Below are positions 25,157 through 33,744 of a stretch of 40,798 bases of DNA, piece after piece. The translations under genes and the position numbers were made by a program. Position 1 is the stretch's first letter; each line of letters begins with the position of its first letter. Source of the DNA: Robiginitomaculum sp. (lineage in GTDB: Bacteria > Pseudomonadota > Alphaproteobacteria > Caulobacterales > Maricaulaceae); assembly GCA_002733805.1 (NCBI GenBank), contig NVXG01000010.1, forward strand, positions 1 through 40,798. Direction: 5' to 3'. Under the pieces are notes generated by a model that did not search any database, had not been told where the DNA came from, and saw only the letters and a program-made list of their open reading frames with translations.

Positions 25157-26976
25157 AAACCGTCAGACTGACCGCTGCACAAGCGATGATGCGCTATATT
25201 TGCGCCCAGTATAACAGCGACGGCGCGCCATTTATTGCTGGCTGTTGGGCTATTTTTGGTCACGGCAATGTTGCGGCCATTGGCGAGGCTTTGCACGGCG
25301 TGCGTGATAGCTTGCAAACCTATCGTGGTCAAAACGAGCAAACGATGTGCCACACCGCTCTTGCCTATGCTAAACAATCTGGCCGCAAACGGGCCATGGC
25401 CGTGACCTCATCCATCGGGCCGGGCGCGACCAATATGGTCACCGCCGCCGCCCTTGCCCATGTCAACCGTCTGCCTGTATTGCTGATCCCCGGTGATGTT
25501 TTTGCTGGCCGTGCGCCCGACCCGGTTTTGCAACAAATCGAAGATTTTGACGATGGCACAATCAGCGCCAATGATTGTTTTCGCCCGGTATCGCGGTATT
25601 TTGACCGGATCACCCGGCCAGAGCAGCTGCTAACCGCCCTGCCCCGCGCCTTTGCCACTATGACCGACCCAGAGAAATGCGGGCCAGTTACGCTGGCTTT
25701 TTGCCAAGATGTGCAAGCCGAAGCCTATGATTATCCGGAGGCTTTCTTTGCCCCCAAAACATGGAATACGCGCCGTATTCACCCCGACCCGGAGGAGTTT
25801 GACACCGTCTTGGCCGCCATCCGTGCCGCCAAAGCCCCGGTGATCATCGCCGGTGGTGGCGTGCATTACTCAGATGCCACGGCGGCATTGCAGGCCTTTG
25901 CCGAGGCGCATAATATAGCCGTGGTGGAAAGCCAAGCGGGCAAGTCCGCATTGCCATGGGACCACCCGCTAAACCTCGGCCCTGTTGGCGTAACCGGTGC
26001 TACACCGGCAAATGATGCCTGCGAAAAGGCCGATCTTGTGCTCGGTGTAGGCACCCGATTTCAGGACTTTACCACCGGCAGTTGGGGGCTGTTTAAGAAC
26101 CCAGATCGTCAGTTGATCAGCATTAATGTGGCCGCTTATGACGCGGTGAAACGCGGTGCGATCCCGCTGGTTGCTGACGCCCGCGTGGCGCTAAATATGC
26201 TAAGCAAAGCACTCGGAGGCCACAAGGCCACCGCCCCAGACCTGGCGCAAAAGACCGCGTGGTTTAGCGCCGTTGATGCCCTGACCGCAGCTCCGACCAA
26301 CAACAACCAGCTGCCAACTGACCAACAGGTTATTGGCGCCGTTCAGCGCGCCAGCACCGCAGATACGGTGGTAATGAGTGCGGCGGGCACCATGCCCGGT
26401 GAGCTGCATAAGCTGTGGAAATCGCCCCGCCCCGGTGGATACCACATGGAATACGGCTATTCCTGCATGGGCTACGAGATTGCCGGTGCGATTGGCATCA
26501 AAATGGCCCAGCCCACGCGTGACGTGATCTGCATGCTTGGCGATGGCAGCTATATGATGGCCAATTCCGAGCTGGCAACGGCGGCGATGATGGGGATCAA
26601 GATCACCATCGTGCTGACAGACAATCGCGGTTACGGCTGTATCAACAGGTTACAAATGGGCACGGGCGGGGCCGAGTTTAACAACCTGTTGGAGCATAGC
26701 CATGGCGGTGAAAACAGCCAGATTGATTTTGTCGCACATGCGGCCAGTATGGGCGCGACGGCGACTAAGGCCGCCAATATTTTTGAGCTAGAACAAGCGC
26801 TTGAGCAAGCCAAAACAACAAGCGGCCCCAGCGTTATTGTGGTCGATACCGATCCCTATCCAAGCACGCCGGATGGCGGCCATTGGTGGGATGTCGCTGT
26901 GCCAGAGGTTAGCCCACGCCCCCAAGTGAACACGGCCCATGCCGCTTATCTGACCCATAAGAAAGGCCAGACATGA
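25153..26976 (+). CDS. iolD: 3D-(3,5/4)-trihydroxycyclohexane-1,2-dione acylhydrolase
   Basis: 607 residues of the thiamine-diphosphate enzyme family. It has an N-terminal Pyr domain, a central domain with [13 protein letters not shown], and a C-terminal PP domain with the cofactor/metal motif [11 protein letters not shown]...NRGYGC (about 458-495). It opens the inositol-derived ring to 5-deoxy-glucuronate. ATGA overlap with iolC upstream and with iolE downstream. Length and order match IolD. Confidence 0.93.
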   Translation: MKTVRLTAAQAMMRYICAQYNSDGAPFIAGCWAIFGHGNVAAIGEALHGVRDSLQTYRGQNEQTMCHTALAYAKQSGRKRAMAVTSSIGPGATNMVTAAALAHVNRLPVLLIPGDVFAGRAPDPVLQQIEDFDDGTISANDCFRPVSRYFDRITRPEQLLTALPRAFATMTDPEKCGPVTLAFCQDVQAEAYDYPEAFFAPKTWNTRRIHPDPEEFDTVLAAIRAAKAPVIIAGGGVHYSDATAALQAFAEAHNIAVVESQAGKSALPWDHPLNLGPVGVTGATPANDACEKADLVLGVGTRFQDFTTGSWGLFKNPDRQLISINVAAYDAVKRGAIPLVADARVALNMLSKALGGHKATAPDLAQKTAWFSAVDALTAAPTNNNQLPTDQQVIGAVQRASTADTVVMSAAGTMPGELHKLWKSPRPGGYHMEYGYSCMGYEIAGAIGIKMAQPTRDVICMLGDGSYMMANSELATAAMMGIKITIVLTDNRGYGCINRLQMGTGGAEFNNLLEHSHGGENSQIDFVAHAASMGATATKAANIFELEQALEQAKTTSGPSVIVVDTDPYPSTPDGGHWWDVAVPEVSPRPQVNTAHAAYLTHKKGQT

Positions 26977-27872
26977 TCCTTTATGGCACCAACCCAATCG
27001 CTTGGTCGAACGACGATGACCAGAGCCTGGGCGCGCATATAAGCTTGGAGCAATGTCTCGATGAAACTGCGAGCATCGGCTTTGACGGCATCGAAAAGGG
27101 CCACAAATTGCCGACCACCGCCGCAGGCGTTGAAGCAGAGCTTGGCCGTCGCGGGCTAAAGTTCATTTCCGGCTGGCATTCGCTTAATCTGCTGACCAAC
27201 ACAGTGGCCGATGAGAAAGTGGCCATGCAGCCATTTCTCGATTTCCTAAAATCGGTCGGGGCAAAGGTGATCATCACCTGCGAGACTTCAAATGCCATCC
27301 ACGGGGCTGATGACATGCCTGTCAACAATAAGCCAAACTTGGGCGCCGACGCGTGGAAAACCTTCGGTGCAAATGTCGAAGAACTCGCTCAGTTCGCTGC
27401 CGATCAGGGCATTACGCTGGTCTACCATCACCATATGGGCACGGTGGTTGAGACCCCGGCCGAGATAGACCAGTTCATGGCCAATACCGGCCCGGCGACC
27501 AAGCTGCTTTTCGACACAGGCCACTGCTACTTTGGCGGCGGCGAGCCGGCCGAAGTTATCGCTCGGCATATGTCCCGCGTCGGCCATATCCACGCCAAGA
27601 ATGTGCGCCCAGACATAATGGAACAAGTCCGGGCGGGCGGGCTTTCTTTTCTTGAAGGGGTGCGGCGCGGCGTGTTCACAGTGCCGGGTGACAGCGAGGG
27701 CGCTGTAGATTTTGCGCCGGTGCTCAAAGTGGCTGCCCAACACGGCTATGCGGGCTGGCTGGTGATAGAGGCCGAACAGGACCCCGCCCAACGTGATCCG
27801 CTGACATATCAAACCATGGGCCTTAAAGCGCTGCGGATAATGGCCCGCGCCGCTGGTCTCGACCAAAGTTAA
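26973..27872 (+). CDS. iolE: Inosose dehydratase
   Basis: 299 residues, a TIM-barrel of the AP-endonuclease-2/xylose-isomerase-like superfamily. Metal and substrate residues appear in [34 protein letters not shown] and [11 protein letters not shown]. It dehydrates 2-keto-myo-inositol to the trihydroxycyclohexane-dione used by IolD. It overlaps iolD by ATGA and precedes iolB by 15 bases. Confidence 0.93.
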   Translation: MILYGTNPIAWSNDDDQSLGAHISLEQCLDETASIGFDGIEKGHKLPTTAAGVEAELGRRGLKFISGWHSLNLLTNTVADEKVAMQPFLDFLKSVGAKVIITCETSNAIHGADDMPVNNKPNLGADAWKTFGANVEELAQFAADQGITLVYHHHMGTVVETPAEIDQFMANTGPATKLLFDTGHCYFGGGEPAEVIARHMSRVGHIHAKNVRPDIMEQVRAGGLSFLEGVRRGVFTVPGDSEGAVDFAPVLKVAAQHGYAGWLVIEAEQDPAQRDPLTYQTMGLKALRIMARAAGLDQS

Positions 27873-27887
27873 TACGGGAAATTCTCA

Positions 27888-28700
27888 ATGAGCAAACTAC
27901 TGATAAAGCCAACCGGCGCGGCTGGCAAAGTTCACGATATTACGGCCAAAAGTGCGGGCTGGGACTATGTTGGCTTTGGGCTATACCGGCTGTCCGCAGG
28001 TGACACAGTTGCAGAGGCCACCGGCGACACAGAGGTCATCTTGGTGCTTGTCGAGGGCAAGGCCAATATCACCGCCAGCGGCATAGATTTTGGTGAATTG
28101 GGCGACCGAATGAACGTGTTTGAGCGCACGCCGCCGCATTGCGCCTATGTGCCAAACGGCGCAGACTGGAGCGCCACCGCGACCACAGATTGTACCTTGG
28201 CCGTCTGCACCGCCCCGGGCAAAGGCGGCCACATCGCGCAGGTCATTGACCCAAAAAGCATCACGCTAGAAACCCGTGGTCAAGGTGCAAATACCCGCTA
28301 TATCAATGCCATAGCCATGGAAGAACGCGACGTTGCCGACAGCCTTTTGGTGACAGAAGTGTTTACCCCTAGTGGCAACTGGTCATCCTATCCGCCACAC
28401 CGGCATGATGAGGATAACTTTCCGCACATGACCTATCTTGAGGAAAGCTACTACCACCGGCTCAACCCCAAACAGGGCTATATTCACCAACGGGTGTTTA
28501 CCGATGATGGCAGCCTCGACGAGACTATGTCAGCCTCAAACCACGACGTTGTTTTGGTGCCAAAAGGCCACCACCCTTGCGGAGTGCCTTATGGTTACGA
28601 CGCCTATTACCTCAATGTTATGGCCGGGCCTTTGCGCAAATGGCGGTTTGAGAACCACCCCGAACATGACTGGATATACCAGCGCGACAGCGGCCAATAA
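27888..28700 (+). CDS. iolB: 5-deoxy-glucuronate isomerase
   Basis: 270 residues, a bicupin. The metal-binding motif is seen in SSYPPHRHDEDNFPHMTYLEE (about 165-186) and the later GHHPCGVPYGYDAYYLNVM. It converts 5-deoxy-glucuronate to 5-dehydro-2-deoxygluconate, the substrate of IolC. It is the last gene of the operon, ending six bases before a convergent gene. A hairpin there could terminate both. Confidence 0.93.
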   Translation: MSKLLIKPTGAAGKVHDITAKSAGWDYVGFGLYRLSAGDTVAEATGDTEVILVLVEGKANITASGIDFGELGDRMNVFERTPPHCAYVPNGADWSATATTDCTLAVCTAPGKGGHIAQVIDPKSITLETRGQGANTRYINAIAMEERDVADSLLVTEVFTPSGNWSSYPPHRHDEDNFPHMTYLEESYYHRLNPKQGYIHQRVFTDDGSLDETMSASNHDVVLVPKGHHPCGVPYGYDAYYLNVMAGPLRKWRFENHPEHDWIYQRDSGQ

Positions 28701-28706
28701 AGCCGG

Positions 28707-28744
28707 TTATGCCAGCCGTTCCTTGCGGCTCAGCGCTGGCATAA
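28707..28744. terminator. Bidirectional hairpin embedded in the end of the DUF2269 gene
   Basis: A perfect 10-bp inverted repeat, TTATGCCAGC (28707-28716) and GCTGGCATAA (28735-28744), begins at the stop codon of the minus-strand gene, seven bases past the iolB stop. It is well placed to end both convergent transcripts. There is no long T-run on either side, so it may act with Rho or as a stabilising 3' structure. Confidence 0.5.
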
Positions 28745-29183
28745 ATCCTCCCATCAGCATCTCGATTACAAGCGGGATAACATTGGACATACCAACCAAT
28801 TTTTCGCGCCCTTCCAGATCATGAAAGGCTTGGCTGAGCGTGCCGTCAGCCTGAGACGCCTCGGCAAGGGCCAGGATTTCTGGCATCATCGGCACCAGAA
28901 ATACAAAGGCATTGACCGTCAAAAACGCGGTGCAGGCCAGCTTAACCCGCATCCACCAGGCCCGCTCGGCGTAGACAAACCACAAGATCAGATCGGTGAT
29001 TATCTTGAGGCCAAGACCAGGCAGGATCAGAATATAAGCGCTCTGCAATTTGTAGGTGTAGACCGTGACAATCGTCTCAGGGCTACCATGGGCAAACAGA
29101 GCGCCAATCACGATATGTGAGAGGATGCCTCCGACATACATGATCGTGCCGATATCATGGATGAACTTGGTGAGATTGCGCAT
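28707..29183 (-). CDS. DUF2269-family integral membrane protein
   Basis: 158 residues from ATG 29183, chosen because an upstream alternative would overlap the ferric-reductase gene. Four membrane helices are predicted. It begins LTKFIHDIGTIMYVGG, typical of DUF2269 proteins, which have conserved His that may bind haem or metal. It lies 4 bases after the ferric-reductase-like gene, so the two are translationally linked and may form a membrane redox complex. Function of the family is not established. Confidence 0.7.
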   Translation of the reverse strand: MRNLTKFIHDIGTIMYVGGILSHIVIGALFAHGSPETIVTVYTYKLQSAYILILPGLGLKIITDLILWFVYAERAWWMRVKLACTAFLTVNAFVFLVPMMPEILALAEASQADGTLSQAFHDLEGREKLVGMSNVIPLVIEMLMGGFMPALSRKERLA

Positions 29184-29187
29184 ATGC

Positions 29188-30447
29188 CTATCTAAACTCA
29201 AAAGCTTCGGTATGGATTTTGGTCTTATCCACACCCTCTTTGGCCAGATCAGCGGCCAGCCCATCAATCATCGGCTTGGGCCCGCACATAAAATAGTCGT
29301 AACTATTCAAAGGGTCAGGGAGTTTTTGCTTCATCATATCGACACGGGCAAAATTACCTTCTTCTGAAAACAGCGGCACGATCGTCACATTCCCCAGCTC
29401 GGCCGCGCGCTGCTGCAACTCCTCCAAAAAGATCGCTTCACCGGCTTCACGGGCCGCATAAACAAGGTGGATTTCGCGCGGATCACCCGGCTCCATCGCC
29501 CGTATTTTGGACAGAAACGGGGTGAGCCCAATGCCACCGGCCAGCCAGATTTGCTTTTTGCCAGCGCCCATCGTGTCAAAGCGCCCATATGGCCCGCGCA
29601 CCAAAACTTCGCCACCAACTTGCAGCTCCTCGCGGACTTTACGGGTCCAATCGCCCAGCACTTTGATGGTGAAACGCAAGCGGTCTTCGCCGGGCGCGCT
29701 CGATATGGTAAAGGGATGTGGCTCATCCCAATCCTTGCCCTGAATTTCGACAAAAGCGAATTGACCGGGGGTGAATTCGAGCATTTTGCCGGTCGGCTTG
29801 AGCACGATCTCAGTCGCCCGTTCAAGTGGGTTAACGGCCTCAATAGTGAAGGATAGAGCCGTGCGCTTGTTCATGCCAAAAACGGAATAAAACAGGGCAA
29901 CAAGGCCAATGAGTGCGGCGGCCATAAGCAAGAACCCAGAGGCGCTGAACTTTTCAAAAAACAGCGTTGGCGCAGACATAAAATGGCCAATGATCAGAAA
30001 ATAGACCAGCCCCATGACTTTATGCGTTGGCCGCCAGCGCGAATAAGCGATTTTGCGGTTGAGCGCCACGAACAAACCAATGACCAGAAAGATAAGACCG
30101 AGCATACCAAACGGGCCGGAAGGCACCATTGTGTGCAGCAGCGGATCTGTGCCCTCTGGCAGCGCTTTTGGCACACCAAAGAAGTGGGTCAGCGCAAAAA
30201 TTGCGGTAAAAACCCCGGCGGTGCGGTGGACTTGGTACATCCGGTCCAGCCCACCAAACAGGGTCTCAAAAATCTCAAGCCGTGTCGACAAAATGACCGA
30301 GGTGGTCATCAGCAAGAACGCGATCCCGCCGAGCATTGTCGTCGCCGTTATGCGAAAACTGTGCTGCTCTGGCGGCAAGGCCAGATGCAGCACAATGAAA
30401 AGTCCAATGACCCCGAGAATGGCATAAAGCCCTTGTTTACGTAACAT
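29188..30447 (-). CDS. Ferric-reductase-like flavocytochrome (transmembrane haem domain plus FAD/NAD reductase)
   Basis: 419 residues. The N-terminal half has about six membrane helices with histidines suited to haem ligation (VHRTAG, ALTHFFG, RPTHKVMG, IIGHFMS). The C-terminal half is a ferredoxin-reductase domain with HPFTISSAPGEDRLRFTIK (FAD), GGIGLTPFLS (NAD) and YFMCGPKPMI. It would move electrons from NAD(P)H across the membrane, to ferric chelates or another acceptor. A strong Shine-Dalgarno (GGAAAGGG) precedes it. The neighbours (EF-hand protein, DUF2269 protein) recall NOX-like calcium-responsive systems, but this is conjecture. Confidence 0.85.
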   Translation of the reverse strand: MLRKQGLYAILGVIGLFIVLHLALPPEQHSFRITATTMLGGIAFLLMTTSVILSTRLEIFETLFGGLDRMYQVHRTAGVFTAIFALTHFFGVPKALPEGTDPLLHTMVPSGPFGMLGLIFLVIGLFVALNRKIAYSRWRPTHKVMGLVYFLIIGHFMSAPTLFFEKFSASGFLLMAAALIGLVALFYSVFGMNKRTALSFTIEAVNPLERATEIVLKPTGKMLEFTPGQFAFVEIQGKDWDEPHPFTISSAPGEDRLRFTIKVLGDWTRKVREELQVGGEVLVRGPYGRFDTMGAGKKQIWLAGGIGLTPFLSKIRAMEPGDPREIHLVYAAREAGEAIFLEELQQRAAELGNVTIVPLFSEEGNFARVDMMKQKLPDPLNSYDYFMCGPKPMIDGLAADLAKEGVDKTKIHTEAFEFR

Positions 30448-30471
30448 AGCTGACCCTTTCCGAAGGTTGGC

Positions 30472-30963
30472 TTATTCGACTGGAGCTGGGTTGATCGCGG
30501 CGCGCAGAGCGACCATAACCGAGAACCCGGTGGTGAATTCGTCTTCGGTGAGCGTCGCATCATGGTTACTGTCGGCGCGCAAAAAGTCAGCGTTTAGTGA
30601 CTGGCGGTGCTCTGTCTTGGTGATGAAATGGTCGCCGTCACGGTCCCAAAAGGCGAAAACAACGCGCAAAGCCGTCTCATATGCGGCGGCGCGCCCGGCC
30701 TCTTCGGCCAAGGGCAACATGCCGTAATCCCAACTTAGGAATTCGGCCAGTGACAGCCTGTCATCCTGATCGCCATCCATTGAGTAGAAAACATCAGAGC
30801 CAAAGGTTGAAAAACCTCCTTTGTCAATAAATCCGCGCTCGGCGCCCTCTATTGACTGAAATGCCAGCAGGGCCAAACGGCGGCCTTCTGTATCTTGCGC
30901 GAGTGTTAGCGATGGCAATGCCAGCGCGGCGATAACGGCGAATTTTGAGAGGGAAAAGTTCAT
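30472..30963 (-). CDS. Exported EF-hand calcium-binding protein
   Basis: 163 residues. A signal peptide of about 22 residues (FAVIAALALPSLTLAQ) points to the periplasm. At least three EF-hand-type loops are visible: DGDQDDRLSLAEF (about 64-76), DRDGDHFITKTE (about 114-125) and DSNHDATLTEDEF (about 133-145). It probably binds calcium and may partner the flavocytochrome encoded 24 bases downstream. It is the first gene of the operon and divergent from the MarR regulator. Confidence 0.8.
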   Translation of the reverse strand: MNFSLSKFAVIAALALPSLTLAQDTEGRRLALLAFQSIEGAERGFIDKGGFSTFGSDVFYSMDGDQDDRLSLAEFLSWDYGMLPLAEEAGRAAAYETALRVVFAFWDRDGDHFITKTEHRQSLNADFLRADSNHDATLTEDEFTTGFSVMVALRAAINPAPVE

Positions 30964-31014
30964 TCTTGGCTCCTCAGCATGGCTAGATTTGAATCGAAAT
31001 GCTTGACTTGCTAC

Positions 31015-31075
31015 TGCAATACTTGCATTTGTAAGCTATGTAAATAATAGATTGCACCCGCAATGCTTGCATATG
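31015..31075. promoter_or_regulatory. Pair of repeats, candidate MarR operators
   Basis: Two near-identical 16-base repeats, GCAATACTTGCATTTG (31016-31031) and GCAATGCTTGCATATG (31060-31075), start 44 bases apart. Each contains an inverted repeat of the form GCAA-N3-TTGC. They lie between the divergent EF-hand and MarR genes, where a MarR dimer would be expected to control both. Confidence 0.6.
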
Positions 31076-31104
31076 CAGGGTTTATAAGTCAAAGGCGGAT
31101 TCTT

Positions 31105-31560
31105 GTGAGAAAGGTTTCAAAAACGCGGCCATCGCGCGAAACGAGTTTTGGATTTCTGATCCAAACTTTGGCCCGTATGCTTGATGCCAAAATGAAGGCG
31201 GAGCTAAAAAAGATTGGGGTTAGTGTTAAGCTGTTTACCGCGTTGATGGTGCTGTCTGAGGAAGATGGGATCAATCAGCGCAAAGTCGGCGAGCGGCTCA
31301 ATTTTCCTGAATATTTCACCAGCCGCAATATCGACGCGCTGGTCGAGGCAGGGTTTGCCGAACGTCAGCCTGACCCAGAGAGCCGACGTACCTATTTGAT
31401 ATATCTAACAATTTTTGGTAAAGCGAAGGCCGCTCAGCTGCCGCCCATTGTCAAACGCGTAAGCAATGAGATCTTAACTAACCTCTCTGATTTAGAGCGC
31501 CAACAGATCATCACCATCTTGCAAAAAGTAACATCGCCCAATTTAGCGGCAGAGGAATAG
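31105..31560 (+). CDS. MarR-family transcriptional regulator
   Basis: About 151 residues from GTG 31105, preferred because AAGGCGGA lies 6-13 bases upstream. An earlier ATG (31063) falls inside an operator-like repeat. The winged helix-turn-helix centre includes NQRKVGERLNFPEYFTSRNIDALVEAGFAERQPDPESRRTYLI-type text with the conserved D-x-R-wing (DPESRRTYL). It probably represses itself and the divergent EF-hand/ferric-reductase operon. The gene ends 3 bases before a DUF1772 membrane protein gene. The inducer is unknown. Confidence 0.85.
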   Translation: MRKVSKTRPSRETSFGFLIQTLARMLDAKMKAELKKIGVSVKLFTALMVLSEEDGINQRKVGERLNFPEYFTSRNIDALVEAGFAERQPDPESRRTYLIYLTIFGKAKAAQLPPIVKRVSNEILTNLSDLERQQIITILQKVTSPNLAAEE

Positions 31561-31563
31561 CCA

Positions 31564-32046
31564 GTGCAAAGCATCAAATTAACCGTATTGATCGCCGCCC
31601 TGCTTGGTGCTGGCGCGTTGTTCGGGTTCTACTTTACCATGTCAGTGTCGATCATGCCGGGCCTCGATCTGACCGAGCCCTATGCGGCCATTACTGCCAA
31701 CCAAGATATAGGTCGCGCCAACAAGCAATCGCTGTTTTTTGTTGCGCTCATGGGCACGCCTGTCGCCATAATCGCCGGTGTTGCGCTTTATTGGCGCGCC
31801 AAATCGACCCGCAATTGGCTGTTGCTTGGCCTGCTTGGCTGGGTCGGCATGCTCGTTGTGACACTCATGCTAAATGTACCGTTGAACCAGATACTCGACG
31901 GGCTAAACATTACCGCCGGGCAGGACGGCCTTGCTGATATTTGGGCCGCCTATGCGGTGGATTGGCAAAAATGGAACTGGTTGCGGGTGCTGACAAGTGG
32001 CCTATCGCTGGTCTTTGTCGCCTGCGCTTTTCGTCGGGCAGACTAG
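31564..32046 (+). CDS. DUF1772-family membrane protein
   Basis: 160 residues from a GTG start. Four predicted membrane helices (about 5-28, 58-78, 86-108, 138-155). The family includes small membrane proteins related to anthrone oxygenase/noranthrone monooxygenases, but most have no known role. It follows the MarR gene by 3 bases and is likely co-regulated. Confidence 0.65.
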   Translation: MQSIKLTVLIAALLGAGALFGFYFTMSVSIMPGLDLTEPYAAITANQDIGRANKQSLFFVALMGTPVAIIAGVALYWRAKSTRNWLLLGLLGWVGMLVVTLMLNVPLNQILDGLNITAGQDGLADIWAAYAVDWQKWNWLRVLTSGLSLVFVACAFRRAD

Positions 32047-32079
32047 CATGATCGCGCTTAGATCACCCAAAATAATTCA

Positions 32080-32499
32080 CTATCCCAGCGCCCGAAGACG
32101 GTTGTTTCGGGCATTATGTTCCAGCTCTACCAGCCCCAAGAGCTCCATCACCGGCGATACATAATTGGCAAAGCGGCCGCGATAACCTTTGCGCAGGCCG
32201 TAATACCCGCCCAAAGGGTTTTCGGCCGCGCGCGCCCAGTGTTCAAGCGTCTCCTCACGGGTTGCTTTGCCTTCATCTGCATTGCCCAGCAACATCCAAT
32301 CGCCATGGGCCAACAACATTGCATGCGCATCCTCGATACCGCGCAAATGGTAGGACAGCCGGGTTTTTCCGACCTGGATGATCAGGGCAGGAACCTGAGC
32401 GCTTCTTTCACGCCAGGCTTCAAATTCAGAGCTTTGTGGTGGGGTTTTTAGCACCCAAGGGTCGTCTTTTTCGCCGCTGCCATAGGTTACCATATTCAT
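32080..32499 (-). CDS. Conserved-looking hypothetical protein
   Basis: 139 residues, soluble, no signal peptide. I do not recognise a named domain. The segment VPALIIQVGKTRLSYHLRGIEDAHAMLLAHGDWMLLGNADEGK suggests a compact alpha/beta fold. Its start overlaps the end of the SRPBCC gene (ATGA), so the two are co-translated and probably work together. Confidence 0.6.
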   Translation of the reverse strand: MNMVTYGSGEKDDPWVLKTPPQSSEFEAWRERSAQVPALIIQVGKTRLSYHLRGIEDAHAMLLAHGDWMLLGNADEGKATREETLEHWARAAENPLGGYYGLRKGYRGRFANYVSPVMELLGLVELEHNARNNRLRALG

Positions 32500-32918
32500 T
32501 GCATAGCCTCACTCATCTGTTTCAATGCCGTGGCAAATTTCTCAAAACTCGGCCCAAGATCGGGGATCGATTTTACGATCAATCCGCTCAATGGACCACT
32601 AAAAACCTCGCGCATATGGAAGGTCGTTCCATCTGCGTTTGGCGTCAGTGTAAAGGTTCGTTCGCCTTTGAAAACACCCAGCGGCATGCCACTTTGCCAG
32701 CGCATCAAACGGCCCGGCTCAAATGTGCTGACCTTCAGCGCAAAGGCACGCCCTGGTGAAACTTCCGACCAGAGTTTTATTCGTTCCCCGGCGCGGATTT
32801 CGCCGTCGAGCCGCAATATCCCAAAGCCGCCGCTGGTGAGCTTTGCCCGGTCCGTCAGCACTGACCAAACCACATCTGGCGCGGCATGTATTATCGCCTG
32901 AGCCTCATAACTTTTCAT
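32496..32918 (-). CDS. SRPBCC-family (START/Bet v1-like) protein
   Basis: 140 residues from ATG 32918, with AAGGGGA 6-12 bases upstream. It has the usual beginning of polyketide-cyclase/AHSA1-like SRPBCC proteins (ATIIHAAPDVVWSVLTD-type, here AQAIIHAAPDVVWSVLTD), a central GRLMRWQSGMPLGVFKGERTFTL, and a C-terminal long helix (LGPSFEKFATALKQM). The fold binds a hydrophobic ligand; the substrate is unknown. It is divergent from a YafY-like regulator that may control it. Confidence 0.8.
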   Translation of the reverse strand: MKSYEAQAIIHAAPDVVWSVLTDRAKLTSGGFGILRLDGEIRAGERIKLWSEVSPGRAFALKVSTFEPGRLMRWQSGMPLGVFKGERTFTLTPNADGTTFHMREVFSGPLSGLIVKSIPDLGPSFEKFATALKQMSEAMQ

Positions 32919-32992
32919 AGCCGTCCCCTTCACGCGTCAATTCTACTAAATTGACAAGGTCATGCCTATCTGACGTTATATGACATCTTCTG

Positions 32993-33002
32993 TCTTATAA
33001 GA
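32993..33002. promoter_or_regulatory. Short palindrome in the divergent SRPBCC/YafY-like control region
   Basis: The perfect palindrome TCTTATAAGA sits nine bases before the start of the YafY-like regulator gene, in the 92-base divergent region. A TTGACA hexamer lies at 32951-32956. The palindrome could be an autoregulatory operator. Evidence is positional only. Confidence 0.35.
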
Positions 33003-33010
33003 TTTGAAAA

Positions 33011-33625
33011 ATGCGCGCTGCCAGACTGCTGCAAATGCTGCTCATATTACAGAACCGCGGGCTGCAAACCTCGGCCCAGCTGGCCGCTGAGCTAGAGGTG
33101 ACACCGCGCACTATTTTGCGTGATGTTGATGCCATGACCGAGGCTGGCCTGCCGATCATTGTACATCGCGGCAACAAAGGCGGCATTGAGCTTGGCTTTA
33201 ATTACCGCACAAGGCTAACCGGGCTCACCCAAGATGAGGCCGAGGCGCTTGGCATTATTCTGGGCACGCAAAACCCGCTGCTGGCGGCGGCTAACCTAAG
33301 CGCCCATGGCCGAACCGCCTGTGCAAAGCTGGTTGAGAGTTTCCCCGACAAGGTCCGCCACGCTGTGCAGCGCGCCATGAAAAGTTTTCAGATCAGCGCC
33401 ACGGCTCTGCCAAATGATCGAAGGATCACCGCCCTTGTCGCGGCCATCCGTCACTCAAATATCACCCGCATTCATGCCAATACGGCCCGCGAGCAGGTGA
33501 TCCACCCAAATGCGATTGGCAGCAGCGCCGATGGCTGGTGGGTTTGCGATGGACTCAGCGGTGATAAGCTTGCGCTGAACACTTGCGGAGACATTAATAT
33601 TTCGGCCAGAACTTTTGGTACCTAG
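33011..33625 (+). CDS. YafY-like helix-turn-helix regulator with a short WYL-type C-terminus
   Basis: 204 residues. The N-terminal HTH_11 domain (about 1-60) contains RLLQMLLILQNRGLQTSAQLAAELEVTPRTILRDVDAM. A middle region follows, then a short C-terminal part with IHPNAIGSSADGWWVCDGLSGD, resembling a reduced WYL domain. Typical YafY proteins are about 225-240 residues, so the C-terminus is shortened. It probably controls itself and the divergent SRPBCC operon. Confidence 0.78.
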   Translation: MRAARLLQMLLILQNRGLQTSAQLAAELEVTPRTILRDVDAMTEAGLPIIVHRGNKGGIELGFNYRTRLTGLTQDEAEALGIILGTQNPLLAAANLSAHGRTACAKLVESFPDKVRHAVQRAMKSFQISATALPNDRRITALVAAIRHSNITRIHANTAREQVIHPNAIGSSADGWWVCDGLSGDKLALNTCGDINISARTFGT

Positions 33626-33700
33626 CGACGCCTGTCAGCATTTTTGGCGCTTTAATGCCCAAAAAAAATGTGGCTTCGTCAATTCCAAACGCGACTTTTA

Positions 33701-33730
33701 TGATGCGCCGCGAAAGCACGCGGCGCATCA
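33701..33730. terminator. Strong hairpin between the convergent YafY-like and rtcB genes
   Basis: A perfect 12-bp inverted repeat (arms TGATGCGCCGCG at 33701-33712 and CGCGGCGCATCA at 33719-33730, 6-base loop) lies 15 bases past the end of rtcB and 76 bases past the opposing gene. No T-run directly follows on either strand, so it may be a Rho-assisted or 3'-protecting structure rather than a classic intrinsic terminator. Confidence 0.6.
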
Positions 33731-33744
33731 TTGGATCGGGTCAA

